64,000 nucleotides of DNA. Origin: Coptis chinensis. Lineage: Eukaryota; Streptophyta; Magnoliopsida; Ranunculales; Ranunculaceae. The stretch covers positions 20,371,501-20,435,500 of the forward strand of contig CM027382.1 in assembly GCA_015680905.1 (NCBI GenBank). The letters are read 5' to 3'. Both the position numbers and the translations under genes were made by a program. This document shows positions 9,988-21,240 of this stretch, in pieces. Position 1 is the stretch's first letter, and the number at the start of each line of letters is the position of its first letter. The notes beneath the pieces were generated by a model. It was not told where the DNA came from, did not search any database, and worked only from the letters and a program-made list of their open reading frames with translations.

Positions 9988-11290
9988 TGACAAGAACCCA
10001 AAACTGTAGTTTTAACCCCCTTAATAATATTACATTTAAACCAATTATGTTTATAATAAATAAGAGTTAGTATTGTTTACGTACTTTGGTGTATTTCAGG
10101 TCTTGGAGTCAACTATGTGAAGAAAGATGTTACTTTTGCAAGAGAAATGAGTCAAATTGGTTGCTAAAGAAGTTCTATGGTTAAAGCCCAAGTTTCAATG
10201 AGAAAAAACCTTTTTAAAACCCAGTTAAAGTTGAAAGTCAAAGTCAACGCGGGCAGAAATAGAGCATAAAAGTCAATAGAATTTCCGCAGGCTGTATCTT
10301 TGGATTCAAACCTCAGAATTGGGCCTATTATATTTCAAAATGACCACCTCAGAAAGGGCTTTCTAATAGTCCAGTCCTTGATATAATCAAATCAGTAAAA
10401 TGGGATGAAAAGGGTGTTGCAATAATTTCTAACAGAGAAACCGTTTTTGGACTTAAGTAATTAGGTTTTGGGCTTGATTTTGTGGCCCAAAACACAGCTC
10501 CAAAGCCCATGCACGAAATTGTAAACCTAACTCTCTCCTATATAAAGAGGACTAAGGCAAAACTTATCTATCTCTATCTTACCTCTTCTCTTTAGTTCAA
10601 TATAGTTTTTAGGGTTTATGTTCTTAGCCTAGCCACCATTAAATAATTCAAGTTATTTTTAATACAAGTATTCCTTTTAATTATGTCTTCTTCTTATCAT
10701 TATTTATTCCATGATAGTCTAATGAATCATAGCTAAACCTCCATTAGAGTGGTTTGATTGAAGCTTTGATGAAGACTTGATGTGTTAGTATAGAGTAGTT
10801 ATATTAAAGAGCTTCAAGTCTAAGGTTTTCTATTTAGCAGTAAGTAAAATGATCCTAGACTAGAGGGTAATTTATTCACCATGAGAATGGGTTTCAACTT
10901 CCTCTCATGTTAATTATTAGTTAGCCAGAGATACCATGAATAATTAGGGATAATAAAGACCTAACATTTGTGTTAAACCTTGTGTGAAAATATAAAGATT
11001 AGGGTTTGCCACAACTTCTATACTAGCATGGTAGGTATTAAGCAAGGTGGATTTCAAATCTCCCTAATTCCTTTTTCATATTCACAAGTTAATATTTAAT
11101 TGCCATAGCTTAATTAAGAATATATTCAATATTAGTTTTCACCAGATTAGTTATATTTTGAATCATTACTCTCATGATGTTTAATTGTTCATCATTAGTG
11201 GAATTAGTTAATATCTAAGCAATTATGAGTGGAACAAATTCTTACTCTAGTTTTATTACATGATAAATTGAGAGTAGAACTTTGATATAA
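9988..11290 (+). repeat. 3' LTR of Athila A, 3' truncated
   Basis: It starts TGACAAGAACCC directly after the PPT and is homologous along its length to the LTRs of element B (43815-45130). It contains the same TATA box and transcript start context. Homology stops near 11290, so the terminal CA and the flanking target duplication are lost. Confidence 0.85.
10539..10547 (+). promoter_or_regulatory. LTR TATA box (Athila A)
   Basis: TATATAAAG followed by AGGACTAAGG, at the same place as in both LTRs of element B (44366 and 61373). It marks the likely U3/R junction. Confidence 0.6.
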
Positions 11291-11299
11291 AAAGATAGA

Positions 11300-11715
11300 A
11301 AATATAGTTTATTTCTTCCTTGTCTCTTTAGCGTAAGTGGGAGTAAAAGCATATTTTCCACTTTATCAAGTCCCCTACCAAACTGGACTATAAAATCTAC
11401 CAATGAATTCTCTTTTGAAACATACCTTTTGAAGAATGAATGGGCACTTTCTGCTCGTTGGCTACTGGTCATGCCAATAGAAAAAATATGATTCACATAT
11501 CCAGGCACCCATTTAGATCGGATATCATACATTGAAAGTAGCCACTTATTTTCATGTAAGCCACTCCTCTTAACTAGATCCGTCCACTTCAAATCAAAAA
11601 CTTCCTTCGTCTCAGATCCCCATATGCAGTTTGAGAACTCCCCATAGTACTCACTGTATTTAGCTGTATCTAATTTCTCTGAAAACTTCATTAGTATGTG
11701 CCAACTACAATACCT
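11300..11715 (-). pseudogene. FAR1-related / MULE transposase remnant, second exon
   Basis: This is the minus-strand continuation of the exon at 18681-19733. After a splice acceptor ending TCATAG at about 11716 it reads YCSWHILMKFSEKL, then WLLSMYDIRSKWVPGYV and SQRAESAHSFFKRYV. These are hallmarks of the FAR1/FHY3 transposase-like domain: the C..H block (CSWHIL) and the catalytic-type Glu in QRAES. Joining the exon end (last codons for H and the first two bases of R) to this exon restores HRYCSWHIL in frame, so the intron assignment is firm. Homology ends near 11300-11360 at the junction with the Athila LTR, so the C-terminus and any SWIM zinc finger are missing. Confidence 0.8.
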
Positions 11716-11807
11716 ATGATAGAATATACGAAGGCTTTAATATGCACATTTTGAAGGGATTAAAATATTTAAACAAAATGCATGCAGAATCTATATATTC
11801 TCTTCAC

Positions 11808-11823
11808 AAGATTCAAATATCAC
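11808..11823 (+). repeat. LINE target-site duplication, left copy
   Basis: AAGATTCAAATATCAC, repeated exactly at 17991-18006 after the LINE poly(A). A partial nearby copy (ATAATCAAATATCACTAT near 11847) leaves the exact 5' end of the LINE uncertain by about 40 bp. Confidence 0.65.
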
Positions 11824-12161
11824 TATTGGTAACAAAATGCATGCATAATCAAATATCACTATCAGAGAATGGTGTCAATTTGGATTTTTTGAAAATGGCA
11901 TGGTGACAATTTTAGGGGAACCCGAGAGCGAGATAACTTAAGTTATATTTTGATCCAGTGCGCTATCTTATTACCAAAAATAGGAAAAATACAACTCGGT
12001 TAGATTTCTTATCCTTATCATCCACAATTTTATTTCCACTATTGGTAAAATCCTCCATTGAATATAGTGTGAGTTCGGTAGTAGATTTAAAGTCTGTTTC
12101 TCTGGTGAGATATTCTTCCTCCTCTTCTAGATATCTCTCCTGGTTATTTCTTTTTGTCTCC

Positions 12162-13777
12162 ATGGCTTCAGTTCCTCTCGGGTTTGGTATTGGTAGACAC
12201 CAAAAGAGTTATCCTGAAAGATGTGGTGTGGAATCATCAAGGCAAGGAGAAAGTAGAAATTGCCCTATTCCAACTACAAATAAGGAATCTTACGCGGATA
12301 TTGCAAAAGGCAGGATGAAGCAAACGGTTGATGTTTCAACTCTCCCCATGCCGATTAGAAAGGATAATAAGCCAAAGGTTAAGATTTCTCGTGAATCTGT
12401 GGAAAGGGGAATAGAAGCTTGTATGTTTGCCTTGATAGCTTGTATGGATGCTACAACTTTGAACCGAGGCACTATCAGGTTGGTAGTCACTAGTGATTGG
12501 GAGTTAACAGGATCACTAAAGCTTTCACCTTTGGGCAAAGGTTTTGTTGTTTTCAGGTTTGAGAATGAAACAGATTTTAACAAAATAATCTATGGAGGTC
12601 CATGGCATCTTCAAGAACAATTGGTTAGATTTTTCAGATGGACTCCTAATTTTAATATTGACTCACAGATAAACGTCTGGATACATGTGGGTCAAGTTTC
12701 CTGGACTCCCTTCTGAATATTGGGAAGTTGATATTCTGATGAGCTTGGGCAGAGGTCTTGGATGTCCAATAAGAGTTGACATGAATTAATTGGAACGAAC
12801 TAATGGGTATTATGCTAGTGTGTTGGTTGATATTGATTTATCAAATCCTATTCCAGATCAAATATCTGTAGAAGTTCCAGAATTAGGTGTTGAATTTTGG
12901 TAGAAGATTCAACTTGGAACTTTACCCAAGTTTTGTAACCATTGTAACATTGTGGGACATTTAGTTGTAGAATGTAGAAGAGTTAAGATTGGGGAACCTC
13001 TGAGACATAACAGGGGGTTCAACAGACAACACAGAGCTTATATAAAGGAAAGGAACCAGTAATTCCTGATATACAAGGTGTACAAGGCAACAATGGTAGG
13101 CTATCTAAGAGTCAGAAGAGGAGACTTAAGAGAAGAAATCAAACTACAGAATGGGGACAGATAAATCCTGAAGCAACTACTACTAATGGTACTGCAACAA
13201 TGAGTCAACAAGAACATCAACCTCCAGTGCAAGCCAGTACAGGAAGTTTAGAGACTGCATAAACTGATGTTAGCAAAGTTCAAACTAGAAGTGCAATAGA
13301 AACCCAGCAAGATGTACAGAGAAATGCTTTGCAGTATAGTGGTAGTACTAGTATTGCTGAATGGCATGAATCTATAGTTAACCCTGTAGATGGTGATCCT
13401 ACAGATGAGCAAACTATTTTCATTCATGAAAATGAGTTGAGTTTAGCCATAATGTCTATGATGGAGGAGGGGCTTTTAATATGGAAGCAAGTAGATTCCA
13501 TTTACTGTCTGACATAAATGAGAATGATGAAACTTTTGACATAGAGGCACCTGATGTTGAAATGGAATATTTCCATAAGCAAATCATAGAACCTTACTGT
13601 GATATGACACAATGCACCTCAAATGCTGCGACAACCAGTGGTGTGGTGACAAGGTCAGGTAGAGTGTGTGGTGAGAATGAGGATATCAATCTCCACAAAA
13701 CTACACCAAAGACTCAGAGCAAAGGAAAGAAGGGAAGGGGCATACCTAAAGGCTCCAAGAACAAAAATCATAGATGA
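12162..13777 (+). pseudogene. LINE ORF1 (nucleic-acid-binding protein)
   Basis: The start ATG at 12162 gives MASVPLGFGIG. The first part, with KGFVVFRFENETDFNKII and GPWHLQEQLVRFFRW, matches the DUF4283 domain found in plant LINE ORF1 proteins, which bind RNA. A frameshift at about 12705 and stops near 12787 and 12901 follow. A zinc knuckle CNHCNIVGHLVVEC (CX2CX4HX4C) lies near 12933-12974. The C-terminal tail is basic, with TQSKGKKGRGIPKGSKNKNH at about 13711-13772. The stop codon at 13775-13777 overlaps the ORF2 start in the tetranucleotide ATGA. Confidence 0.8.
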
Positions 13778-16700
13778 TTACATCCATGTGCTTTTGGAAT
13801 GTCAGAGGTACTAATGACATAGAGAAGGCGAGGGAGATTAATAATGTAAGAGTAAACAAGAAGCTAAGTGTGTTTTATTTACTTGAAACAAAAGTTAGGC
13901 AGGATAAATTTGATCTTATTCATAATATTTGTTGTCCTCTCAGGGATCACATAAATAATTACAGTAAGGATCCAGCATGCAAAATCTGGGTGTGTTGGGA
14001 TTCTTTCAAGATAGAGATTTTGAAGTTGCAAGAATCAGATCGATTCATACATTATCAGGTGATTTTCAAGCCGACCAATGAAGTATTCTTGCTTACTGTG
14101 GTGTATGCAAGAAATTCTAAAATTCTCAAGCTCAATCTATGAAGGGATCTAATCTCTATCCACAGAACAATCTTCGTGCCTTGGACGATGGTTAGTGATT
14201 TCAATAACATTTCTAAAGCTGAAGAAAGGATGGGAGGAAGTCCTATATATGCATCCTCAAGAAGTTATGGAGTTTGTAGAGTGTATGCAAAGATCCGGTT
14301 TATCTGACCTAAGTTTTAATGGGTTCTTCTATACTTGGAACAACAAAGTGGTAGGAAAAGGCAAGATTATGACCAAGATTGATAGATGCTTAGAGAATAG
14401 TCTGTGCAATGATATTTACCCAACTTCGATGGTTGAATTCTTACCACATAGAATCTCAGACCACTTACCAGTTCTCCTTTTCTGGTATGATTATGAAAGT
14501 AAAGATTTACCTTTTAGATTCAAGAACTATTATTGGGTAGAGCATAAGGAGTTCCAGAACATGCTGCTTGAAGTATGGGCAACTCAATTGTATACCAATC
14601 CCATGTATATTCTAATACAAAAACTTAAACTGTTGAAGGAAAGGATCAAGCCATGGGCTAGAAATAACTTTTCTGATCTTCATTCAAGAGTTTAGCAGGC
14701 AAGAGAATTTTTATATGACGTGCAAAGGCAACTGCAAGCTAAACCATGGGACTTATTCTTAGGGGAAAATGAAAAAATTGATCTAGAGAAGTACAATGAG
14801 TTAGCCAAAATAGAGGCTGCAGAGATTAAAATAAACATGATGATTCCTGGTCAAGAGAAGGAGACAAGTGTACAACATTTTTCTTCAAAGCTCTCGAGGA
14901 AAAGAAGACCAAGAGTGGTATATGGTGTCTACATAATGCTAATGGTGGTACTGTTACAAGTCAAGCTGATGTTATTAAAGCCTTTGTTGAGTACTATAGT
15001 GAGATACTTGGTTCTGAAGCAGAAGAGATATGTGGAGAAGATTTCTTCAACAGTTTAAAAGTCAAATCCATTCTCTCACCTGGCATGCAAGCTCAAATGG
15101 AAATTGATATATCTCCGGTAGAAGTTAAGGAAGCTTTATTTGGCATGAATGAGAATGGAGCATCGGGACCAGATGGATTCACTCCTTTCTTTTTCAAGAG
15201 TTGTTGGGATACTGTTGGGCATGATTTTACTGAAGCTATTCTTAATGCCTTTAAGTTTTTAAAATTTCCTAGAGGTGTTAATGCCACGTTCATATGTCTT
15301 ATTCCTAAGGTCTCAAAGGTTGAAGATTTTAGACCTATTGCCCTATATAATATTGTTTATAAATGAAAATCTAAAATCATAGAAAATAGGATTAAGATTG
15401 TAATCAATGATATTATACAAGCTAACCAGTCGGCCTTCATTCCTGACAAATCTATTCAAGATAATATTATTTTGTCTCATGAACTTCTCAGAGGCTATGA
15501 CAGGAAGTATGGTACCCCCAGATGTTCTATAAAGCTAGATATAAGGAAAACTTACGACATTGTGAGTTGGGAGTCTATCTTAGCTATGATCAGAGTTTTT
15601 AAATTTCCTGAATCTATGTATAAATGGATAGAGATGTGCATTGCTACTCCTTCCTACTCTATCCCTATCAATGGATCTCCCAAAGGAGTTTTTGTTGGTA
15701 AAAAGGGCATTCGACAAGGTGATCCTTTATCACCTTATCTATTTGTGATTGTTATGGAAATCCTTATTGGAATTCTCATGCAGAGTATCAACAACAAAGA
15801 CATCTTGTTCCATTCCAAATGCAACAAGGTGAGATTGTCACATCTGGCATTTGCAGATGATGTTCTAATGTTTTATAAAGGTGATAGTGTATCAGTTCAA
15901 ACTATTAAAGATTGTTTACAAGTCTTTGGAGATGCAACTGGATTAAAGATCAATAATCACAAGACTTCTCTACTTGCTGGAGACCTTAATCAGCAGGATG
16001 CAAAAGCTTTAGCTGAGATTATACGGATAGAATTGATTAAACCTCCAGTGAGATATCTTGGGCTACCACTCATTGCTACAAGATTGGGAATAAGGGAATG
16101 CCAGCCTTTAATAGAGAAGATTACTAGCAAGATTTCTAATTGAAAATCAAAATTGTTGTCTCATGCAGGAAAACTACAAGTTATAAACTATGTACTTATA
16201 GCTTTCCATACATATTGGTCCAAAACTTTCATCTTACCTTCCACGTTTCTTGAACATGTACAACAGATATGTGCTCAATTTTTGTGGACTGGTTCTATAT
16301 CAAAGAAGGGGCATCACCAAGCTAGCTAGAGTACTGTCTGTCTTTCTAAGGAAGGAGGGTAGCTTGGGGGTCATGAATCTACAAAGGTGGAATATGGGGC
16401 CCTACTATGGACTGATTTTTAATTTGGTCACAAGAGAATATACTATATGGGTTGACGTACTGGACATGGAAGCAACACATTAAAGAAAAGTTTTTCTGGT
16501 CCATGAGTATCCCAAAAGATTGCTCATGGACTTGGAGAAATATTTTGGCTACTAGAGCTGAAGCTAAAAGATTTATAAGATATGAAATAGCTAATGGTGA
16601 AGACACTCTCTTATGGCATGATATATGGTGTGCAAGATCTCCTTTGATTGAAGATCGATGCAGAGGCTATAGCAGAATGGGATTTTCAGTTGAATGTTAT

Positions 16701-17941
16701 AGTAAATATTCTTATTACTGATGGCAGGTGGAATACAGAAGTACAAGATTTGCAATCTGCAGGATTGAAGAATGCCATCAACATTGTGTAGATTAACTCA
16801 CATCTAAACAGTGACTTCATAATATGGATTCAACATCAAAGTGGTAAGTTCACTTCCAAGAGTGCACACGTGGTTTTGTCTAAGGAAAAGTAAAAGAAAA
16901 CTTGGTGTAGTATGGTTTGAGGAAGGTGGGTTTTGCCATGACACCAGTTTACCACTTGTCAACTGTTTTCTAATAGCATCCCTACACAGGACAGGTTAGT
17001 ACATAAGAAAATTCTGAACCAATCTTCTTGCTGTTAATGTAACAATAGCAGAGAATTCTCAGCTCATTTATTTTTTGAGTGTCCTTACTCAAGGGATTTC
17101 TTTGAAAGATTGAAACAGTTACTAGGTATCCTCACTGATGACAGCAATGCGAATAAGGAATGGTTTTCTATAATTTGAGAGTGTAGGAATTCAGATGTGG
17201 GTGAGATCATTAAGGTGTTCATATGTGCTTCGGTGGATAGCATATGGAAAGAACATAATGCAAGACGATTTCAACATAATGAAAAACCGCCTGAGGTAGT
17301 GTTTAACAAGATGGTACGTGACTTGAGAAACTATTTACAAGTTACTAGACCTGAAATCAGAGACAGTGCAAGGGGAAGATGACTTTTTCTCAGACTCGGT
17401 ATTACCACTATTTTCAAGCAACAGGTTCATACAAATTGCTCGTGGATTCCACCTATGGGTACTAGATTGAAAGCAAATACAGATGGTGCTTTAGATAACA
17501 ATGGTCCAGGACATGGAGGCGTCATAAGAAGTAATGAAGGAAAGGTTTTGGCTGCATTTAGTGGAAGTGGAGGACTTGCTTCAGTTATATTCCAAGAACT
17601 GAAATATATAGAGGTATGTATGGAGAGATGTTTGGCAGAAGGCTTCTCTGAAGTAGAAAAAGAAACTGATTCCTTAAGAGCCATCAAAGCGATCAACAAA
17701 ATAGAGAAACCACCATAGCATTGTCGAGATGTGATGGCTGCTATTGAAAGGAAGAAGGAAGGCTTCAGGTTCATATCCTTTACACGTCTTTCGAGAAGTG
17801 AATAGGGTAGCTGATTGCTTTGTTAGTTTACACCAAAATGTTGAATTTTCTACTATACACTTTGCACATCCTCTAGATTTTGTTGTACAGAACATTGTAA
17901 ATGAGGATGCAAGTGGTACTATATATGTAAGGAAAAGTTGA
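13774..17941 (+). pseudogene. LINE ORF2: endonuclease, reverse transcriptase, RNase H
   Basis: The start ATG at 13774 overlaps the ORF1 stop. APE-type endonuclease blocks are CFWNVRG and LLETKV (about 13789-13899), then, after a frameshift near 14200, FFYTWNNK, KIDRCLEN and ISDHLPVLLFW (about 14320-14485). RT blocks are GASGPDGFTPFFFK (about 15157), KLDIRKTYD (15532), GIRQGDPLSPYLF (about 15706) and the catalytic FADDVLMFY (about 15850). A zf-RVT-like region is near 16500-17100. An RNase H domain has NTDGALDNN (about 17473) and an ETDS block (about 17662). RT ends in a stop at 16141, and several other stops and frame changes are present. It would copy LINE RNA at a nicked target in the nucleus, but is inactive here. 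Confidence 0.86.
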
Positions 17942-17990
17942 ATTAATACAGATGGTGGTCTGCCTAACCCTAGCATATTTGGGGAAAAAA

Positions 17991-18006
17991 AAGATTCAAA
18001 TATCAC
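17991..18006 (+). repeat. LINE target-site duplication, right copy
   Basis: AAGATTCAAATATCAC directly after the A-run ending the LINE, identical to 11808-11823. Confidence 0.65.
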
Positions 18007-18241
18007 AATATCAACAATTCTTACAAAATGGTTCAAACTAACAATGAAAAAAATATCAATATATATATGTGTGTGTTTCTGATGACCTAGATGGACATGC
18101 TTTAACACGTGAATAAATTATAAGCATGTACCAAGCCAGTACGTAAACATGAACACAAAAACATGGTTTAAACAAAAACATTATTACAATCAAAACCAAT
18201 AAAGACAAGAAATAGAGAAACAATTACTTTGCTTAAATGAG

Positions 18242-18523
18242 TCTTTATACTATTTTAAAAATCCCACCTCCACCTACAATAATACAATAGTAAATTTATA
18301 ATAAAAAAGTGTGACTCTTGGTCACTTTTTTCTGGATAGTTTTACCCTTGCTTCCATTTTAAATTTCAATATTTGCCTTGCAAAAACAATTGAAGTATTT
18401 TTGAGGTAGTTAGGGCATAACTATAACTACAAAAGATTTTCTTTTGTTGTTTTGTGAGTGGAGAGTGGGTCCATGAGTTAGGTGTGTGTTATCCACAGAT
18501 GCGTAGCACGTGCACCATACTAG
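18242..18523 (+). mobile_element. Helitron 3, short non-autonomous element
   Basis: The 5' end TCTTTATACTATTTTAAAA is typical of plant Helitrons. The 3' end has a GC-rich palindromic stretch GCACGTGC followed by ACCATACTAG and T at 18524. The base before the 5' TC is G instead of the usual A. At 282 bp it has no coding capacity. It lies in the FAR1-like intron, downstream of the LINE. Confidence 0.6.
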
Positions 18524-18680
18524 TATATATATATATCTTCACAATATCACTAATTCGGTAATTCCTATATACTTTATTTTACTTCTAACAAAAGTCCAAT
18601 TTAAGTTGCATTACCAAACTATTACAATTTTCTAATTCAAATACCAATTTAAATTTGCTAAAAGCATAACTTTATAATAC

Positions 18681-19733
18681 CTGTGAAAAGTAGTTTGAAG
18701 CTTCTGAGAAATTGCTTTTGTCATTGTGGGATCCTGATCTGTTATAATCATCTTCGGGGCCTCACCGGGCATAGCTTCTAAAAAATTGTTGAATAACCAA
18801 ACAAAAGATTATGTAGTCTCATCGCAGAGAAAAGAGCAAGCAAAAAGAACGGTCTGTCCGTGATTATTAACCCCAAATAATGGTGCAAGTATCAACTCAT
18901 ACCGATTGGTATTGTATGTAGTATCAAAGAAGACAACATCACCATAAAACTGGTATGCTCGTCTAGGGGTGCATCTGCCCAAAAACAACGAGTAATTCTT
19001 TGTTCATCATCTACCTCAATTTTATAAGTGAAAGAAAGATTCTTTCCATGCTCCAATTTCATATACTCATGAAACATATCTCCATCATGGCCTTTCGTCT
19101 TCTTGCGCCTATCCCTTTTCTTATTGTTTAAATCTTTTTGAGTGAAACTGGTATGTTCTATCCCTCTAGATTGCACTCCAAGAAGGCTAAATTGTTGATG
19201 ATATGGTATATTTACCATGTCAAACTGTTGTGTTAAGTACTTTTTGGCACTAGAAACACCATGATGAGATCTTAGAAATTGTACTCTACTAGGGTTTGAC
19301 AACGAGTAAGTGTGCCCCTCAAAGAATACACTAACTGCAAATGCACCAGAATTTAACTTCACCACTGCAATTCTTGCTTTACAATCTTCTTTTATAATGC
19401 CCCAACGCCTTTTTGCCGCAATGTCTACTATCACTGCACTTTTTCCTTCTTTAAAACAGACGTACTCCTTCCTTACGATTTCATCATTCCTTTTTTTCTG
19501 AGACCAACTTCAAATACTAAACCCAGCTACTTTTGCATATGCATTGTAAAAATTCTTAACAACATCAAGTGATTCATACTCTTGACCCTTTTTAGGCTTG
19601 AGATCATGTAGGACTTCAAGACATTAAATCTCAACATGTTCCGTAGGCACACTAATAGTCTCCATATCAATATCGTCATTCTCCATTTCAATATTGTCTG
19701 ACAAAATTCTACCAACATCAACATCAGAAGCTT
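18681..19733 (-). pseudogene. FAR1-related / MULE transposase remnant, first exon
   Basis: On the minus strand this encodes a FAR1 DNA-binding domain with VVKNFYNAYAKVAGFSI and EIVRKEYVCFKEG (about 19590-19440), followed by FEGHTYSL and FLRSHHGVSSAKKYL. The MULE-type transposase core follows with VVFFDTTYNTNRYELILA (about 18935-18880) and MIITDQDPTMTKAI (about 18750-18710), carrying the first two Asp residues of the DDE triad. A splice donor GTATTA at about 18680 ends the exon. Stops near 19624 and 19509 and a frame change near 18960 mark it as a pseudogene. FAR1/FHY3 proteins are transcription factors domesticated from such transposases. Whether this copy was host gene or transposon cannot be told without terminal inverted repeats. 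Confidence 0.82.
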
Positions 19734-20398
19734 ACAAACAATTAAAGCACAAAATAGAATTGCCCATAGTCCATTTTTACGTGAAATTTATATGGTGGAA
19801 TTTAATAACTACATGCTAAACTAAATGCAAAATCTTCTAGTGTAACTAAATTGTTTGTCGTGTATTAGTTGTATAAACTAAAGTTTTCTAATGCAATCAA
19901 AAACAAAGTTTTTCAGAAAAAAAAAATTCTAATTAATGATGAAAAAGATAGAAGGAAATAGCATATATTACTGAACTAAGAGGTGTGACTTTTTGGTAGT
20001 GATGTTCATTTAAATACTATACCATCCTCTATTCAAATTATTGAATATGATATGACCGTGATAATAGTTTTGTGAAATCAGTTGTATGTCACGGTGTTCA
20101 CGAGTCAAAAGAAAATTAATAGTTCATAATTATGTTATTTGAACTTGGCACAATGTAGCGCCAAATATTACATGTAAGGAGAACACAAAAGAAAATAACT
20201 AGAAAGTTTATAGATACCTACAATTGAAATAAGTCCTTAAAACTGATTTAGTAAAGGCTGTAAAACGGTAGTAACACGCCAAGTTCTTCGGCAACTCTTC
20301 AAGTTATTCGGCAACTCGGCAAGTAACAATCAATTTTTTTTTTTTTTTTTCACCGTGATATCCTTTTTTTTTTATTAAGTCCCTTTTGTGTATATATT
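19734..20398. other. no gene seen
   Basis: AT-rich DNA upstream of the FAR1-like remnant. It contains a short direct repetition of CGGCAACTC near 20290-20320 and a poly-T run near 20334-20350. Confidence 0.5.
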
Positions 20399-21026
20399 GG
20401 TTTTTTATACCACACCCCTTTACAAGATGAGTTAAGAGCTAATATTTTTGTAGATATGATTTACTAGCCATGGATAGTTACTCCACGAAAATTCAGCTTA
20501 TTTGGAAACCTCTAACCTAGTTTAAAAAAATTGACAGCTTTGAATTTTTTTTAATAGCCCAGATTCTTCTATTTTGCAATCAGACATTGTTAAACTCCAA
20601 CACATGAGCTGAAATTTTGTGGAGGTGATCTTTATAGTTTGTTGAACATATCCACAAAAAACTATATATAGGGGAGGGATCAATATACCATGGTTTTCAT
20701 ACCATGGTTTATACCATGCCCCACAACTTCACCTACAAGATGAACTAGAATATAATTTTTTGTGGATATGTCCAACAAACCATAAAGATCACCTCCACAA
20801 AATTTGATCTCATTTGATGGTGTTTAACAATGTCAAAATATGATTGCAAAATCAAAGAATCTGGGCCGTTAAAAAAATTCAAAGTTGGCAACATTTTTTA
20901 ACTAGGTTAGATGTTTCCACATGAGCCGAATTTTGGTAGAGTAGTTACCCATAGTTAGTAGATCATATCTACAAAAATATATTAGCTCTTAAGTCGTATT
21001 GTAGAGGGTAATGGTATAAACCATGG
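20399..21026. repeat. large inverted repeat (two head-to-head MITE copies)
   Basis: About 20399-20670 pairs imperfectly with about 20748-21026 in reverse complement. Examples are TTAAGAGCTAATATTTTTGT (20432) against its complement ending at 20991, and AACATATCCACAAAAAACTA against TTTTTTGTGGATATGTCCAA. The spacer of about 77 bp holds repeats of ATACCATGG. The right copy has its own short terminal inverted repeat GGTTTATACCAT. There is no transposase. The transcript would fold into a long hairpin. Confidence 0.7.
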
Positions 21027-21052
21027 TAAACGAATCTATTCCTCCCCATACA

Positions 21053-21240
21053 TTTATGAAATCATAGTACAAAATATCACGATATAGCGATATATCACGA
21101 TAAATATTATTGTGAAATCAGAGATGGGCATATAAATATCACGATATTCATTTGGATAAATACCAATGTAAATATTGGCGATATTTGTGGATATATCGCG
21201 ATATTTCAACGATATAACAAGTTTTTGTTTTAATCCACGA
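21053..21240. repeat. single copy of the ATATCG-rich MITE-like repeat
   Basis: It begins ATGAAATCATAGTACAAAAT and continues with many ATATCACGATAT-type steps. The same start occurs at the centre of the inverted repeat at 25922-26250. Confidence 0.55.

Larger units (their letters stand above)
1..11290 (+). mobile_element. Athila-like Ty3/gypsy retrotransposon A, 3' part
   Basis: The window opens inside the reverse transcriptase of a degenerate Athila-type LTR retrotransposon. In order it holds RT, RNase H, integrase, ORF X, ORF Y, a 3' UTR and a 3' LTR that begins TGACAAGAACC at 9988. Base-level similarity to element B (43815-62915) is obvious over the whole length, including the noncoding linkers. 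The 5' LTR, gag and protease lie outside the window. Between 6642 and about 8936 the 3' UTR is replaced by Helitron and CACTA sequence. The LTR loses its 3' end near 11290, where FAR1-type sequence on the other strand begins, so no target duplication can be checked. All reading frames are broken. Confidence 0.88.
11824..17990 (+). mobile_element. L1-type LINE retrotransposon inserted in the FAR1-like intron
   Basis: A complete-length but mutated plant L1 element. It has ORF1 with a DUF4283-like region and a CCHC knuckle, ORF2 with an endonuclease, reverse transcriptase, zf-RVT-like region and RNase H, and a short A-run at 17985-17992, flanked by a 16 bp direct repeat. It lies on the plus strand, opposite to the FAR1-like gene, wholly within that gene's intron. 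Frameshifts in both ORFs mean it is no longer autonomous. Confidence 0.88.
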
